A program made the translations under genes and the position numbers. Shown one piece after another: positions 36,622 to 45,007 of a stretch of DNA of 64,000 bases. Positions within the stretch are counted from its first letter, which is position 1; each line of letters opens with the position of its first letter. Under the pieces are notes generated by a model. It was not told the origin of the DNA and ran no database searches. It worked only from the letters and a program-made list of their open reading frames with translations. Source of the stretch: Rhodobacteraceae bacterium WFHF2C18 (GTDB lineage: Bacteria; Pseudomonadota; Alphaproteobacteria; Rhodobacterales; Rhodobacteraceae); NCBI GenBank assembly GCA_002166865.1, contig NHTQ01000003.1, forward strand, positions 62,001-126,000, written 5' to 3'.

Positions 36622-37761
36622 ATGACGATTCACTGGTGCGGCACCGGCCTGTCGGCCATTCCCGGCCTGCGCCGCCTGATCGAGGCGGGCCACGACGTGA
36701 CCGTCTGGAACCGGACGGTCGACAAGGCGCAGGAGGCCGTCGGCGACCTGACAAGCGACATCCGCGCCTTCGACAGGGACGCGCTGGCCGAAACGCTGGC
36801 CAAGGGCGATGTCGTCGTCTCCATGCTGCCGGGCGACTGGCACGTGCCGCTGGCGGAGCTCTGCATCGAGACGGGCGCGCACTTCGTGTCGTCAAGCTAT
36901 ATCGCGCCGGAGATGCGCGCGCTGGACGCCGCCGCGCGCGAGGCCGGCGTCTGCGCGGTCAACGAGGTGGGCCTGGATCCGGGCATCGACCACCTGATGG
37001 CGCACCACCTGGTGGCCGATTACCGCGCCTCGGACGCCTACGACGCGCAGAACGTCATCAGCTTCACCTCCTATTGCGGGGGCGTGCCGAAGCATCCCAA
37101 TCCCTTCCGCTACAAGTTCAGCTGGTCGCCCCTGGGCGTGCTCAAGGCGCTGCGCTCGCCCTCGCGGTCGATCCGCGATTTCTCGGAACTCAACGTCGCC
37201 CGGCCCTGGGACGCGCTGTCGAGCTATACCGCGCCCCTGCCGCAGCCGGAGACCTTCGAGGTCTATCCCAACCGCGATTCCATCCCCTTCATGGAGGATT
37301 ACCGCTTCGACCCGGACTGGAAGGTCAAGCATTTCGTCCGGGGCACCCTGCGGCTCAAGGGCTGGTCCGAGGCCTGGTCGGAGATCTTCCGCGAGATCGA
37401 GACGCTGGAGGGCCCCGAGGGCGAGGCGCGGCTCAAGGAGATGTCCGAAAAGTTCTGGGCCGAGAACGCCTATGCCGAGGGCGAACCCGACCGGGTGGTG
37501 CTTTGCGTGTCGCTGAAGGCCGAGCGCGACGGCGTCCCCGTCTGGCACAAGACCTATGTCATGGATGCCTGGGGCGATGCCCGCGGCACGGCGATGTCAC
37601 GGCTGGTCTCGATCCCGCTGTCGATGGTGGTCGAGGCGGTGCAGAACCACGAGATCCCCGCGGGCGTCACCCCCGCCCCGCACGACCCGAAACTGGTGAA
37701 CCGGCTCCTGGGCGAGGTCGACCGGCTGGCGCAGCATCTAGAGGTGGTCGACCACCTGTGA
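36622..37761 (+). CDS. Saccharopine dehydrogenase (L-glutamate-forming type, LYS9/SDH-like)
   Basis: A 379-residue oxidoreductase that splits saccharopine into glutamate and 2-aminoadipate semialdehyde. The N-terminal dinucleotide site is degenerate at its start (IHWCGTGLSAIPGLRRLIEAG) but keeps the fold order; VSMLPGDWHVPLAELCIE and VNEVGLDPGIDHLMAHHL and SYCGGVPKHPNPFRYKFSWSP are typical of the family. Start ATG 36622 overlaps nothing and lies one base after the preceding stop, so the two enzymes are coupled. It converges on a DUF3775 gene. Direction (catabolic) is inferred from bacterial precedent. Confidence 0.9.
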   Translation: MTIHWCGTGLSAIPGLRRLIEAGHDVTVWNRTVDKAQEAVGDLTSDIRAFDRDALAETLAKGDVVVSMLPGDWHVPLAELCIETGAHFVSSSYIAPEMRALDAAAREAGVCAVNEVGLDPGIDHLMAHHLVADYRASDAYDAQNVISFTSYCGGVPKHPNPFRYKFSWSPLGVLKALRSPSRSIRDFSELNVARPWDALSSYTAPLPQPETFEVYPNRDSIPFMEDYRFDPDWKVKHFVRGTLRLKGWSEAWSEIFREIETLEGPEGEARLKEMSEKFWAENAYAEGEPDRVVLCVSLKAERDGVPVWHKTYVMDAWGDARGTAMSRLVSIPLSMVVEAVQNHEIPAGVTPAPHDPKLVNRLLGEVDRLAQHLEVVDHL

Positions 37762-37855
37762 GCGCGGCCCGGGTGGGCGTGCGGGCAGCGACCCTGGCGG
37801 CGCTGCTCCAGACCCCGGAACGTCTCCGGCAATACGACGATGGCGTGCGGCGGGA

Positions 37856-38182
37856 TCAGCCGCCGCGCACCAGATCGTCCTCGGCGTCGACGATGGAGAT
37901 GCCCAGCTCGTCCAGGCCGTTCTCCAGATGGTCGGACAGATGCGGCGTGCCCAGCAGGTAATCCGCCGTCGGCGTCGTCGCCTCGGCCATCGCGGTGGCC
38001 TTGGCCTCCTCCAGGTCGTCGGAGGTGAAGCTGTCGCGCCCGATCCACATGAGCGCCACCAGGCTGGCCTGCTCCTCCTCGGTCAGGCGGTCGATGAAGG
38101 CCCTGAGCTCGGGCTCTGCCCGGTCGAGTTCGCGCGCCATCAGGACGACCTGCGCGATCTTGTATGTGCTGATATCAAGCAT
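37856..38182 (-). CDS. DUF3775 family protein
   Basis: A 108-residue acidic cytosolic protein recognised as DUF3775: LVALMWIGRDSF in the middle and a C-terminal half with PTADYLLGTPHLSDHLENGLDELG. It has no membrane or signal segments. GGAGGAAG precedes the ATG. Function is unknown for the family. It is a single gene, convergent with the saccharopine operon. Confidence 0.82.
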   Translation of the reverse strand: MLDISTYKIAQVVLMARELDRAEPELRAFIDRLTEEEQASLVALMWIGRDSFTSDDLEEAKATAMAEATTPTADYLLGTPHLSDHLENGLDELGISIVDAEDDLVRGG

Positions 38183-38247
38183 GTCTTCCTCCTGTCAGCG
38201 CCAGACTAGCACAGCTTGCGCCGGCGGCGATGCCACCGTCCTTGATC

Positions 38248-38982
38248 CTACGCAAAAAGGCGGTAATAGGCCCAGTCCGGCAGGAACCGCGAGGCGCGGA
38301 ATATCAGGCTGAAGGCCCAGGGAAAATGCTTTTCGAAGCGGTGCTCGTCGCACATCAGTTCGAACATCTCCTGCGCGGCCGCCTCGGGGGTCATCAGGAA
38401 GGGCATGTGGAAATCGTTCTTGTCCGTGAGGCGTGTCTCGATGAAGCCGGGATTGGCCAGCTGGACCCGCACGCCGGTGCGCCACATGTCCGCGCGCATC
38501 GATTGGGCCAGGGCCATGACGCCGGACTTGGAGGCGACGTAACCGATCGCGCCGGGTAGCCCGCGAAAGCCCGAAAGCGACCCTGTCAGCACGATATGGC
38601 CCGTATCCCGCGCCACCATGTCCGGTACGACCTGGCCCAGCACGCGCACAGCGCCGGTGAAGTTCACGTCGGCCATGGCGGTGACCTTGCCGGCCTCCCA
38701 GGCGCGGGAGGACATGGGCCAATACACGCCGGCCAGATAGACCAGCCCGTCGACCTGCCCCGCGGCACGGGCAGCCTGCGCGACGCTGTCGTCATCGCGG
38801 ACATCCATCGGCACGCTCCGGGCACGGCAGGGCAAGTCCCGCGCCAGGGCCTCCAGGCGGTCGGTATCTCGCGCCGAAAGGATCAGTTCGGCACCCGCCG
38901 CGCCCAGCTTGTACGCCAGCGCCCGGCCCAGGCCCTCGCTCGCGCCGACCAGCCAGTAGCGTTTGCCGCGGAAGTCGCTCAT
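38248..38982 (-). CDS. Short-chain dehydrogenase/reductase in RpoE-linked operon
   Basis: A 244-residue SDR. The NAD(P) site is modified (VGASEGLGRALA), with the catalytic Ser in LTGSLSG and YVASK (Tyr-Lys). It is the last gene of a five-gene minus-strand operon whose members overlap by four bases, headed by a putative RpoE-type promoter. In Rhodobacter sphaeroides an equivalent block belongs to the RpoE-ChrR singlet-oxygen regulon (recalled). Reaction unknown; lipid-related oxidation-reduction is likely by context. Confidence 0.9.
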   Translation of the reverse strand: MSDFRGKRYWLVGASEGLGRALAYKLGAAGAELILSARDTDRLEALARDLPCRARSVPMDVRDDDSVAQAARAAGQVDGLVYLAGVYWPMSSRAWEAGKVTAMADVNFTGAVRVLGQVVPDMVARDTGHIVLTGSLSGFRGLPGAIGYVASKSGVMALAQSMRADMWRTGVRVQLANPGFIETRLTDKNDFHMPFLMTPEAAAQEMFELMCDEHRFEKHFPWAFSLIFRASRFLPDWAYYRLFA

Positions 38983-39542
38983 GTCGTCTCGACCTTTCTC
39001 ATCGTGGCCACCAGTTCGGCCACCTTGATCCCGAACTTGCGGAACTGCGACCGGTTCACGATGGTGCCATTGGGCGCCAGATACATCCAGTCGGTCACGT
39101 CCAGAACATGGCCGCCGGCCTCTTGCGGCAACCGCAGGCGATAGCGCAGCTGCACGGCCGATCCGGCCTGCCGGCCCTGCCCGGCCCCCACGACATCCGC
39201 GGCCTCGGCCCGGATCCGGCCATCGTTGCCAAGGCTCATGTGCCACGCGCGGTCCTGCGTGCGGCCACTGTCGTACCGGAAGTGCTCGTGCATGACACCG
39301 CAGCTACCCTCCCAGCTGGCCTGGAAGTCGCCGGTGAACCGCGACACGACCCGCCCGGTCGGCCCGTAGATGACGCCCTCGCAGATCAGATCGCCGTCAA
39401 GATGCCGGCGCAGGTCGAACTGCGGCTGCCCCTCGGCGTAGTCCGCCGGGCGTTGCGCCACGAATCCGGCCAGCCGTTCCCGCAGGGCCGTCAGCAGCAG
39501 CGCCAGGGCGGCGCCCAGCCCGAACCAGGTCAATCCGGTCAT
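38979..39542 (-). CDS. DUF3833 family protein, membrane-anchored
   Basis: A 187-residue protein with one N-terminal hydrophobic helix (about 5-25) and a DUF3833 domain: FDLRRHLDGDLICEGVIYG, FTGDFQASW, WMYLAPNGTIVNRSQFRKFGIKV. Some relatives are lipoproteins; no lipobox Cys is visible here. It overlaps its operon neighbours by four bases on each side. Function is not established; it may bind or carry a lipid made by the operon. Confidence 0.88.
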   Translation of the reverse strand: MTGLTWFGLGAALALLLTALRERLAGFVAQRPADYAEGQPQFDLRRHLDGDLICEGVIYGPTGRVVSRFTGDFQASWEGSCGVMHEHFRYDSGRTQDRAWHMSLGNDGRIRAEAADVVGAGQGRQAGSAVQLRYRLRLPQEAGGHVLDVTDWMYLAPNGTIVNRSQFRKFGIKVAELVATMRKVETT

Positions 39543-40786
39543 GATCCAATACTCCCTTGGTTGACGGCAGATGCCGGCACGTCGCGCGGGCCGATGCGGG
39601 CCGTGGCCAGCAGCCCGATCGCCACGGCCTTGAGCGTGCAGGGCAGCGCGCCGTAGAGCAGGCTGAGCAGCTGAAGCGCCGTTGGGTCGTTTTCCTGTCC
39701 CGCCCGGAAACCGCCGGCTTCCAGCAGCGGCAGAATCCCCGCGGCGGCCAGCGCCAGGGTGAACTTCGACACGAAGGACCAGAGCCCGAACCCTTCGCTG
39801 GCCCCGGGCGAGATCGTTTCCATCCTGCGCGCGAAGAGCGCGGGCAGCACGGTCATGTCGGCCCCCAGCGCCGCGCCCGAGGCCAGGCAGATCGCCGCGA
39901 AGGGCCAGACATCGCCCGCGCGCAGGCTCACCGCCGCCGCGAAGGCCAGGATCGACAGCACCATGCCCGCGATCAGTACGCGCTTGGCGCCCAGCCTCTC
40001 GGCCAGCCGCCCCCAGGCGGGCGCGGCCACGGCCGCCGACAGGAAGAACAGCAGCAGAAACGGCCCCGCCAGGCCCGGCGCCTGCAACCGGCTTTCGACA
40101 AAGAACAGGAACAGGGTCGAGGTCACGGCGACGGGCGCGGCATTGACCAGCGCCACCGCCAGCAACCGCCGCGCCACCGGGTCGCGCAGAACGGGGCCGA
40201 ATCCGCCCGACGCCACCGGCGCGCCGTGCCATTGGCCGCGCATCGCAAGGCCCGCCGCCAGCGCCAGCCCCGCGAAGGCCAGGGCGAATCCCGCGTAGCC
40301 CCCCAGGGCCACGGGCGCCACGGCCGCGGCACAGATCCCCAGAAGCGCCCCGGTCTCGCGCCAGCGCGCCAGCCGCAGGTGCCCCTGCTCGGGCAGGCGA
40401 CCGGCGGCCGAGACACCCTGCGCGTAAAAGCAGATGGTCAGGTAGCTGAAGGCCGAGAACACAAGCGTCAGCATCGCCGCGAACCACGCCAGCGGCCAGA
40501 CCGGCGGCGTGACGGCGAAAAGCCCCAGCATCCCGCCGGCCATCACCGTCACGGCGAGCGTGACCGACAGCCCCCGCCGGGCGCGCAGCCGCTCGGCCAG
40601 CCGCCCCAGAAGCGGATCCTGCACCACGTCCAGCAGGCGCAGGGCGAACAGGACGCTGCCGAGGCTGGCCAGCGAGACGCCGTAGGCATCCACGTAGAAC
40701 TTGGGCGCGTGGATGTAGAGCGGCAGGCCGGCAGCGGCCAGCATCGCGGCGAAAAGCGCATAGGCAGGCAGGCGGGGCGCCGTCAT
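39539..40786 (-). CDS. MFS transporter of the GPH (sugar:cation symporter) type
   Basis: A 415-residue polytopic protein with about twelve helices. FALRLLDVVQDPLLGRLAERLRARRG is the GPH-family motif near the first cytoplasmic loop; WRETGALLGICAA follows, and the second half repeats the plan (WGRLAERLGAKRVLIAGM). Part of the five-gene operon under the putative RpoE promoter. GPH proteins move sugars or lipids; the lipid-modifying neighbours favour a lipid-like cargo, but this is inference. Confidence 0.9.
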   Translation of the reverse strand: MTAPRLPAYALFAAMLAAAGLPLYIHAPKFYVDAYGVSLASLGSVLFALRLLDVVQDPLLGRLAERLRARRGLSVTLAVTVMAGGMLGLFAVTPPVWPLAWFAAMLTLVFSAFSYLTICFYAQGVSAAGRLPEQGHLRLARWRETGALLGICAAAVAPVALGGYAGFALAFAGLALAAGLAMRGQWHGAPVASGGFGPVLRDPVARRLLAVALVNAAPVAVTSTLFLFFVESRLQAPGLAGPFLLLFFLSAAVAAPAWGRLAERLGAKRVLIAGMVLSILAFAAAVSLRAGDVWPFAAICLASGAALGADMTVLPALFARRMETISPGASEGFGLWSFVSKFTLALAAAGILPLLEAGGFRAGQENDPTALQLLSLLYGALPCTLKAVAIGLLATARIGPRDVPASAVNQGSIGS

Positions 40787-41538
40787 CGGCTGGTCTCCTG
40801 CGCCGGAGGCGCGGGCCGCGCCCGATAGCGGGCGCCCTTCCACCAGAGCTTCAGGGCCTGCCAATGGATGAGGGCCAGGACCCGGCGCGACCCCAGGGGG
40901 CGGCGCAGGCAGGCGCGCAGCAGGCCCCGCGTGCTCAGGCAGCGGCGCGGGCCGGTCAGGGTGGCGGTCAGGCCGTCGGAACCGTCGGTGAAATCGATCC
41001 AGATCCCGATACGGTCGTCGCGCAGATCGAACCGGAAGCGATAGCCGCCCGCGACCCGCTGAAAGGGCGATACGTGAAAGATCTTGCTTGCCTCCAGCCG
41101 ATCATGGGGGGTGATCGGTTCAAGGTCATCGCGGTGGCACAGGTACGAGTGGCGGTCGCCAAAGGTATTGGTCACCTCCGCGATCACGACCCGCAGCTCG
41201 CCGCCCTCGTCCCGGCAGATCCAGAAGGAGACCGGATTGAAGACGTGGCCCAGGACCCGCGGCTGCGCCAGCAGCTCGATCCGCGCGGGCGCGGGCAGGT
41301 CATGGGCGTCGAGCACTTGGCGCACCCAGGCGGCGCCGCGGCCGTGACGGGGCGCGCCGCCGTGGTCGATGTCCCACAACGAGGCCAGCCCCGCCCGGTT
41401 GCGCCCGAAAAGCGCAGGCGTGGCGACATCGGCCTCGGCGTCCAGCAGCACGTAATCCACACCGTAGCGGAAGGCGTTCCCGATGGCGCCCTTCCGCCCG
41501 TGCCAGGTATGGCCCGGGATATGGTCGATCCGGCTCAT
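40783..41538 (-). CDS. DUF1365 family protein
   Basis: A 251-residue protein recognised by VLGHVFNPVSFWICRDE, VIAEVTNTFGDRHSYLC and KIFHVSPFQRVAGGYRFRF. The family is nearly always paired with the FAD enzyme that precedes it here and frequently with a cyclopropane-fatty-acid-synthase-like methyltransferase, so it is tied to fatty-acyl chain modification. Start and stop overlap both neighbours by four bases. No catalytic role is established from sequence. Confidence 0.9.
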   Translation of the reverse strand: MSRIDHIPGHTWHGRKGAIGNAFRYGVDYVLLDAEADVATPALFGRNRAGLASLWDIDHGGAPRHGRGAAWVRQVLDAHDLPAPARIELLAQPRVLGHVFNPVSFWICRDEGGELRVVIAEVTNTFGDRHSYLCHRDDLEPITPHDRLEASKIFHVSPFQRVAGGYRFRFDLRDDRIGIWIDFTDGSDGLTATLTGPRRCLSTRGLLRACLRRPLGSRRVLALIHWQALKLWWKGARYRARPAPPAQETSR

Positions 41539-42836
41539 TCCGCTGCCACCGCCGGGGCGGCGCGCGCCGTGATTCCTTCGGCCACCTCCAGCGCGGTTGC
41601 CAGGCCGTCCTCGTGGAACCCGTTGCGCATCCAGGCCCCGCAGAACCAGGTGCCGTTCCGGCCGTTCATGGCGCGCACCGCGTCCTGCGCGTCCAGCACG
41701 CCCTGGTCGTAGACCGGGTGATGAAGCGTCACCCTGTCATAGGTCAGGTCATCGCGGATCGGGCGCGTCGCGTTCAGCGTGACGAAATGGGGATCGTCGT
41801 GCGGGATGGGCTGAAGACGGTTCATCCAGTAGGTGACACCGATCCGCGCATCGGGGCCTCCGGCGCCCTCGGTGTAGTTCCAGGACGACCAGACGGCGCG
41901 CCGTCGCGGCATGACGGCGGGATCGGCATGCAGGACGATGTCGTTGGGCTGGTAGCGCACCGCGCCGAGCGCCGAACGTTCCTGCGGTGTCGGGTCGGCC
42001 AGCAGGCGCAGGGTGACATCGGAATGGGTGGCGAAGATGACCTCGTCGAAAAGCTCCCACTCGCCGCCTTCGGCGCGCACTTCGGCCCCGGCCGGGCCGC
42101 GCCGGACCCCCGCCACGGGACACCCCGTGCGCAGGCCGACGCCGCGTGCACGCAGGACGGCGGCAAGCCGCTCCACGTAGCGCACCGAGCCGCCCTGCAC
42201 GGTATACCATTGGTGCTGTCCGCTGGCCTGCAGCAGCGCGTGATTGTCGAAAAAGCGGATCATGGCGCTGGCGGGAAACTGCATGATCCGGTCCTTGGGT
42301 GTCGACCAGATGGCACCGGAAAAGGGCAGCAGATAGCAATCGCGGAACCAGGCGCCCGTGCCCAGCTCCGCCAGGAAGTCGCGCAGCGGCAGGTCGGGCT
42401 GCGCCGCGGCCAGCTCCACCGCCCGGGCGTTGAATCGCAGGATGTCGCGCAGCATCCGCAGGAAACGCGGGTCGAGCGCATTCCACGGCTGGGCGAAGAG
42501 TTTCCGGGGACTTTCCAGCGCGTATTCCAGCCGCCCGCCGCGCAGGGAGGCACCGAAGCTCATGTCGCTCCTGGCCACTGGCACATCCAGCTCGTCGAAG
42601 AGCCGGGACAGCGCAGGATAGTTGGCGTAATTGAACACGATGAACCCGGTATCCACCGGCTGGTCGCCGCGCTTGCCCGCGGTGACGGTGCGCGCATGCC
42701 CGCCAAGCCGCGGTTCGGCCTCGAAGAGGGTGACATCATGGCTGTCGGACAGCGCATGAGCCGCGCCGAGCCCCGAGATACCTGCCCCGATCACCGCGAT
42801 CCGCCTGCGCCCCGCCGCGCCCGTTTCGAATGGCAT
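41535..42836 (-). CDS. FAD-dependent amine-oxidase-like oxidoreductase, first gene of RpoE-linked operon
   Basis: A 433-residue flavoprotein: IAVIGAGISGLGAAHAL binds the ADP part of FAD, TLFEAEPRLGGHART follows, and GTWFCGAWMRNGFHEDGLATALEVAEGI is the C-terminal flavin motif. The fold is that of phytoene-desaturase-like amine oxidases. Together with DUF1365 it is believed to act on unsaturated or methylated fatty acyl chains; in Rhodobacter sphaeroides this block has been linked to furan fatty acid formation (recalled, details uncertain). GGAGG lies 12 bases before ATG 42836. A matching RpoE-type promoter is at 42871-42899. Confidence 0.9.
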   Translation of the reverse strand: MPFETGAAGRRRIAVIGAGISGLGAAHALSDSHDVTLFEAEPRLGGHARTVTAGKRGDQPVDTGFIVFNYANYPALSRLFDELDVPVARSDMSFGASLRGGRLEYALESPRKLFAQPWNALDPRFLRMLRDILRFNARAVELAAAQPDLPLRDFLAELGTGAWFRDCYLLPFSGAIWSTPKDRIMQFPASAMIRFFDNHALLQASGQHQWYTVQGGSVRYVERLAAVLRARGVGLRTGCPVAGVRRGPAGAEVRAEGGEWELFDEVIFATHSDVTLRLLADPTPQERSALGAVRYQPNDIVLHADPAVMPRRRAVWSSWNYTEGAGGPDARIGVTYWMNRLQPIPHDDPHFVTLNATRPIRDDLTYDRVTLHHPVYDQGVLDAQDAVRAMNGRNGTWFCGAWMRNGFHEDGLATALEVAEGITARAAPAVAAE

Positions 42837-42870
42837 TTTCTTTTCCGCCTCCGTTTGGGATGTTTCGGGG

Positions 42871-42899
42871 TCCTACGAAGGCCGCCACGTTATGGATGA
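42871..42899 (-). promoter_or_regulatory. Putative RpoE (ECF) promoter for the FAD-oxidoreductase operon
   Basis: On the minus strand TCATCC is followed after exactly 17 bases by GTAGGA. It has the same layout as the divergent rpoE promoter (TGATCC-N17-GTAAG), with one mismatch in each box. It lies about 35 bases before the operon's first start codon. Confidence 0.6.
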
Positions 42900-42922
42900 A
42901 ACGAATTTTTTTTCCGCCCCAC

Positions 42923-42951
42923 TGATCCGGTGTGGAGCCCCGCGCGTAAGC
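42923..42951 (+). promoter_or_regulatory. Putative autoregulatory RpoE promoter of rpoE-chrR
   Basis: TGATCC at 42923-42928, a 17-base spacer and GTAAG at 42946-42950 match the consensus described for Rhodobacter sphaeroides RpoE. It is placed about 95 bases upstream of the rpoE start codon, implying positive autoregulation. Confidence 0.72.
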
Positions 42952-43043
42952 TGGTCATGTATTGCGAAACCGACACCCTGGATCCAAGGCGCGCCTCGCC
43001 CGTTCCGCCTGCGTGTGGTAAGGCCGGGGTCAAAGAACGCGGG

Positions 43044-43613
43044 ATGTCGGAATCGTATACTGTGACACGGACGAAAGATAGCGAGAACGCGGAGTGGGTG
43101 GCCTGTATCGCCCGGATCCGCGACAATCAGGATCAGGCGGCCTTCACCCGGCTGTTCCGCCACTTCGCCCCGCGGGTCAAGGCGTTCCTGATACGCTCGG
43201 GCGCCGACGACACGCTGGCCGAGGAATGCACACAGGAGGTCATGGTCACGCTCTGGCGCAAGGCGCATCTGTTCGACCCGACCCGGGCCAGTGCGGCGAC
43301 CTGGATCTTCACAATCGCCCGGAACCGCAAGATCGACGCGATCCGCCGGGTGAAACGGCCCGAGCCCGAAGACCTGCCCTGGGGTCCGGAACAGGAGCCC
43401 GACCAGGCCGACGTGCTGGTGCTGCAACAGGAAAGCGAACATCTGGGCACGGCCATCTCCGCCCTGCCCGAGAAGCAACGGGTGCTGATCGAGAAAGCCT
43501 ATTACGGCGATCTCACCCATTCCGAGATCGCCGAGGAAACCGGCCTGCCGCTCGGCACAATAAAATCCCGCATCCGCCTGGCGCTGGACCGCCTGCGCCA
43601 TGCCATGAAGTAG
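43044..43613 (+). CDS. rpoE: ECF sigma factor RpoE (ChrR-controlled)
   Basis: A 189-residue sigma factor. Region 2 spans about 25-95 (FTRLFRHFAPRVKAFLIRSGAD, then ASAATWIFTIARNRKIDAIRR, the -10 recognition helix). Region 4 lies at about 130-185 (LPEKQRVLIEKAYYGDLTHSEIAEETGLPLGTIKSRIRLALDRLR), which reads the -35 box. Start ATG 43044 gives the normal length; the longer frame would include the promoter. The anti-sigma gene chrR follows nine bases later. In Rhodobacter this pair responds to singlet oxygen, so the cell may face light-driven stress. Confidence 0.95.
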   Translation: MSESYTVTRTKDSENAEWVACIARIRDNQDQAAFTRLFRHFAPRVKAFLIRSGADDTLAEECTQEVMVTLWRKAHLFDPTRASAATWIFTIARNRKIDAIRRVKRPEPEDLPWGPEQEPDQADVLVLQQESEHLGTAISALPEKQRVLIEKAYYGDLTHSEIAEETGLPLGTIKSRIRLALDRLRHAMK

Positions 43614-43622
43614 AAGACGGAC

Positions 43623-44276
43623 ATGAAAGAGACGATCAAACACCACCTGACAGACGCGTTGCTGATGGCCTACTCGGCCGGCACCCTGCCCGAGGCGTTC
43701 AGCCTGACAGTGGCCGCGCATGTCTCCATGTGTGACGAATGCCGCGCCCGGCTGGGCGCCTTCGACTCCGTGGGCGGTGCCCTGATCGAAGAGGGCGAGA
43801 CCGCGGCTCTGTCGCAGGGCAGCCTGGAGGACACGCTGGCCCGGATCGCCCGGGCCGGTCCGCCCGAAGCACCGCGCCGGGCGCCGGGTCGCAAGGGTGT
43901 GCTACCCGCGCCGATCCGGGATTACGTGGGCGGCGATCTTGAGGCCGTGCACTGGCGGCCCGTCGGCATGGGGGTGAAGCAGGCGATCCTGCCCACGGCC
44001 CAGGATGCCTCGGCCCGCCTGCTGTACATCCCGGCCGGCGCAGCCGTCCCCGACCACGGCCACCGCGGCACGGAACTGACGCTGGTCTTGCAGGGGGCCT
44101 TCGAGGACGAGGTCGATCATTTCGGCCCCGGCGATATCGAGGTGGCGGACGAAGAGCTTGACCACACGCCGGTCGCGGACATCGGGCAGGACTGCATCTG
44201 CCTGGCGGCCACCGACGCACCGCTGCGCTTCAAGGGATGGATGCCGCGGCTCGCGCAGCCCTTCCTGCGCATCTGA
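43623..44276 (+). CDS. chrR: Zinc-binding anti-sigma factor ChrR
   Basis: A 217-residue anti-sigma factor with two zinc sites. The N-terminal anti-sigma domain carries His8, His33, Cys37 and Cys40 (HVSMCDEC), the ZAS motif. The C-terminal cupin-like domain has His145, His147, Glu151 and His181; these are the counterparts of the R. sphaeroides ChrR residues shifted by a constant four. It sequesters RpoE until singlet oxygen triggers its loss, for which the cupin domain is needed in Rhodobacter. Both zinc sites are complete, so normal signalling is expected. Confidence 0.96.
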   Translation: MKETIKHHLTDALLMAYSAGTLPEAFSLTVAAHVSMCDECRARLGAFDSVGGALIEEGETAALSQGSLEDTLARIARAGPPEAPRRAPGRKGVLPAPIRDYVGGDLEAVHWRPVGMGVKQAILPTAQDASARLLYIPAGAAVPDHGHRGTELTLVLQGAFEDEVDHFGPGDIEVADEELDHTPVADIGQDCICLAATDAPLRFKGWMPRLAQPFLRI

Positions 44277-44311
44277 GACACGGGCCAGGCGTAGCAGCAG
44301 CACCGGGGCGA

Positions 44312-45007
44312 TCAGACGCCGATATAGCGCTCCACGATGCCGTGATCGGCGCGCAGCGTCTCTGCCGGGAGGGTTTCGGTGACGCATCCGGTTTCAAGGA
44401 AGGTGACCCTGTCGGCCACCGGCAGCACCGCGTCGACCCGCTGCTCGACCATCAGGACGGCGACGCCGGCGGCGCGCATGCGGATTATGACGTCGCGGAT
44501 GGCCTCGATCATCGAGGGTTGAAGCCCCTCGGTCGGTTCATCCAGCAACAGCGCGCGGGGGCGCAGGCACAGGGCACGGGCGGTGGCCAGCATTTGCTGC
44601 TCGCCGCCCGAAAGGGTCTGCGCCCGCTGGCGGAACCGATCGCCCAGGCGAGGGAACAGCGCCAGCACCTCCTCCAGCGTCGTCGCGTCCGCGCCCCCCG
44701 CGCGCAGACCGATCTCCAGGTTCTGCGCGACCGTCAGCCCGGCGAACAGGCGCCGCCCCTGCGGGACGTACCCGATCCCGGCCTTTGGCACGTGGTGGGC
44801 GGGCAGGCGGCTGACCTCGATCCCGTCCAGCCGGACCGCGCCCCCCATGAGCGGCAGCAGCCCCATGATCGCCTTCATCGCCGTGGTCTTGCCGGCGCCA
44901 TTGCGGCCCAGCAGGCAGAGGATCTCGCCAGCCGCCACCCGCAGCGAGACCTGCCGCAGCACCTGTGCCCGGCCGTATCCGGCGCTGACGGCGTCGAGTT
45001 CCAGCAT
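44312..45007 (-). CDS. HAAT-family ABC ATPase, LivF-like (second importer)
   Basis: A 231-residue ATPase: Walker A GRNGAGKTT, the LivF segment GYVPQGRRLFAGLTVAQNLEIGL, signature LSGGEQQ, Walker B RALLLDEPTEGL and MVEQRV at the switch (Gln-Arg in place of the usual His). The start codon overlaps the LivG-like stop by one base. It is the last gene of the five-gene minus-strand importer operon at 44.3-49 kb. The substrate is unknown; urea-, amide- and amino-acid-type systems share this layout. Confidence 0.93.
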   Translation of the reverse strand: MLELDAVSAGYGRAQVLRQVSLRVAAGEILCLLGRNGAGKTTAMKAIMGLLPLMGGAVRLDGIEVSRLPAHHVPKAGIGYVPQGRRLFAGLTVAQNLEIGLRAGGADATTLEEVLALFPRLGDRFRQRAQTLSGGEQQMLATARALCLRPRALLLDEPTEGLQPSMIEAIRDVIIRMRAAGVAVLMVEQRVDAVLPVADRVTFLETGCVTETLPAETLRADHGIVERYIGV

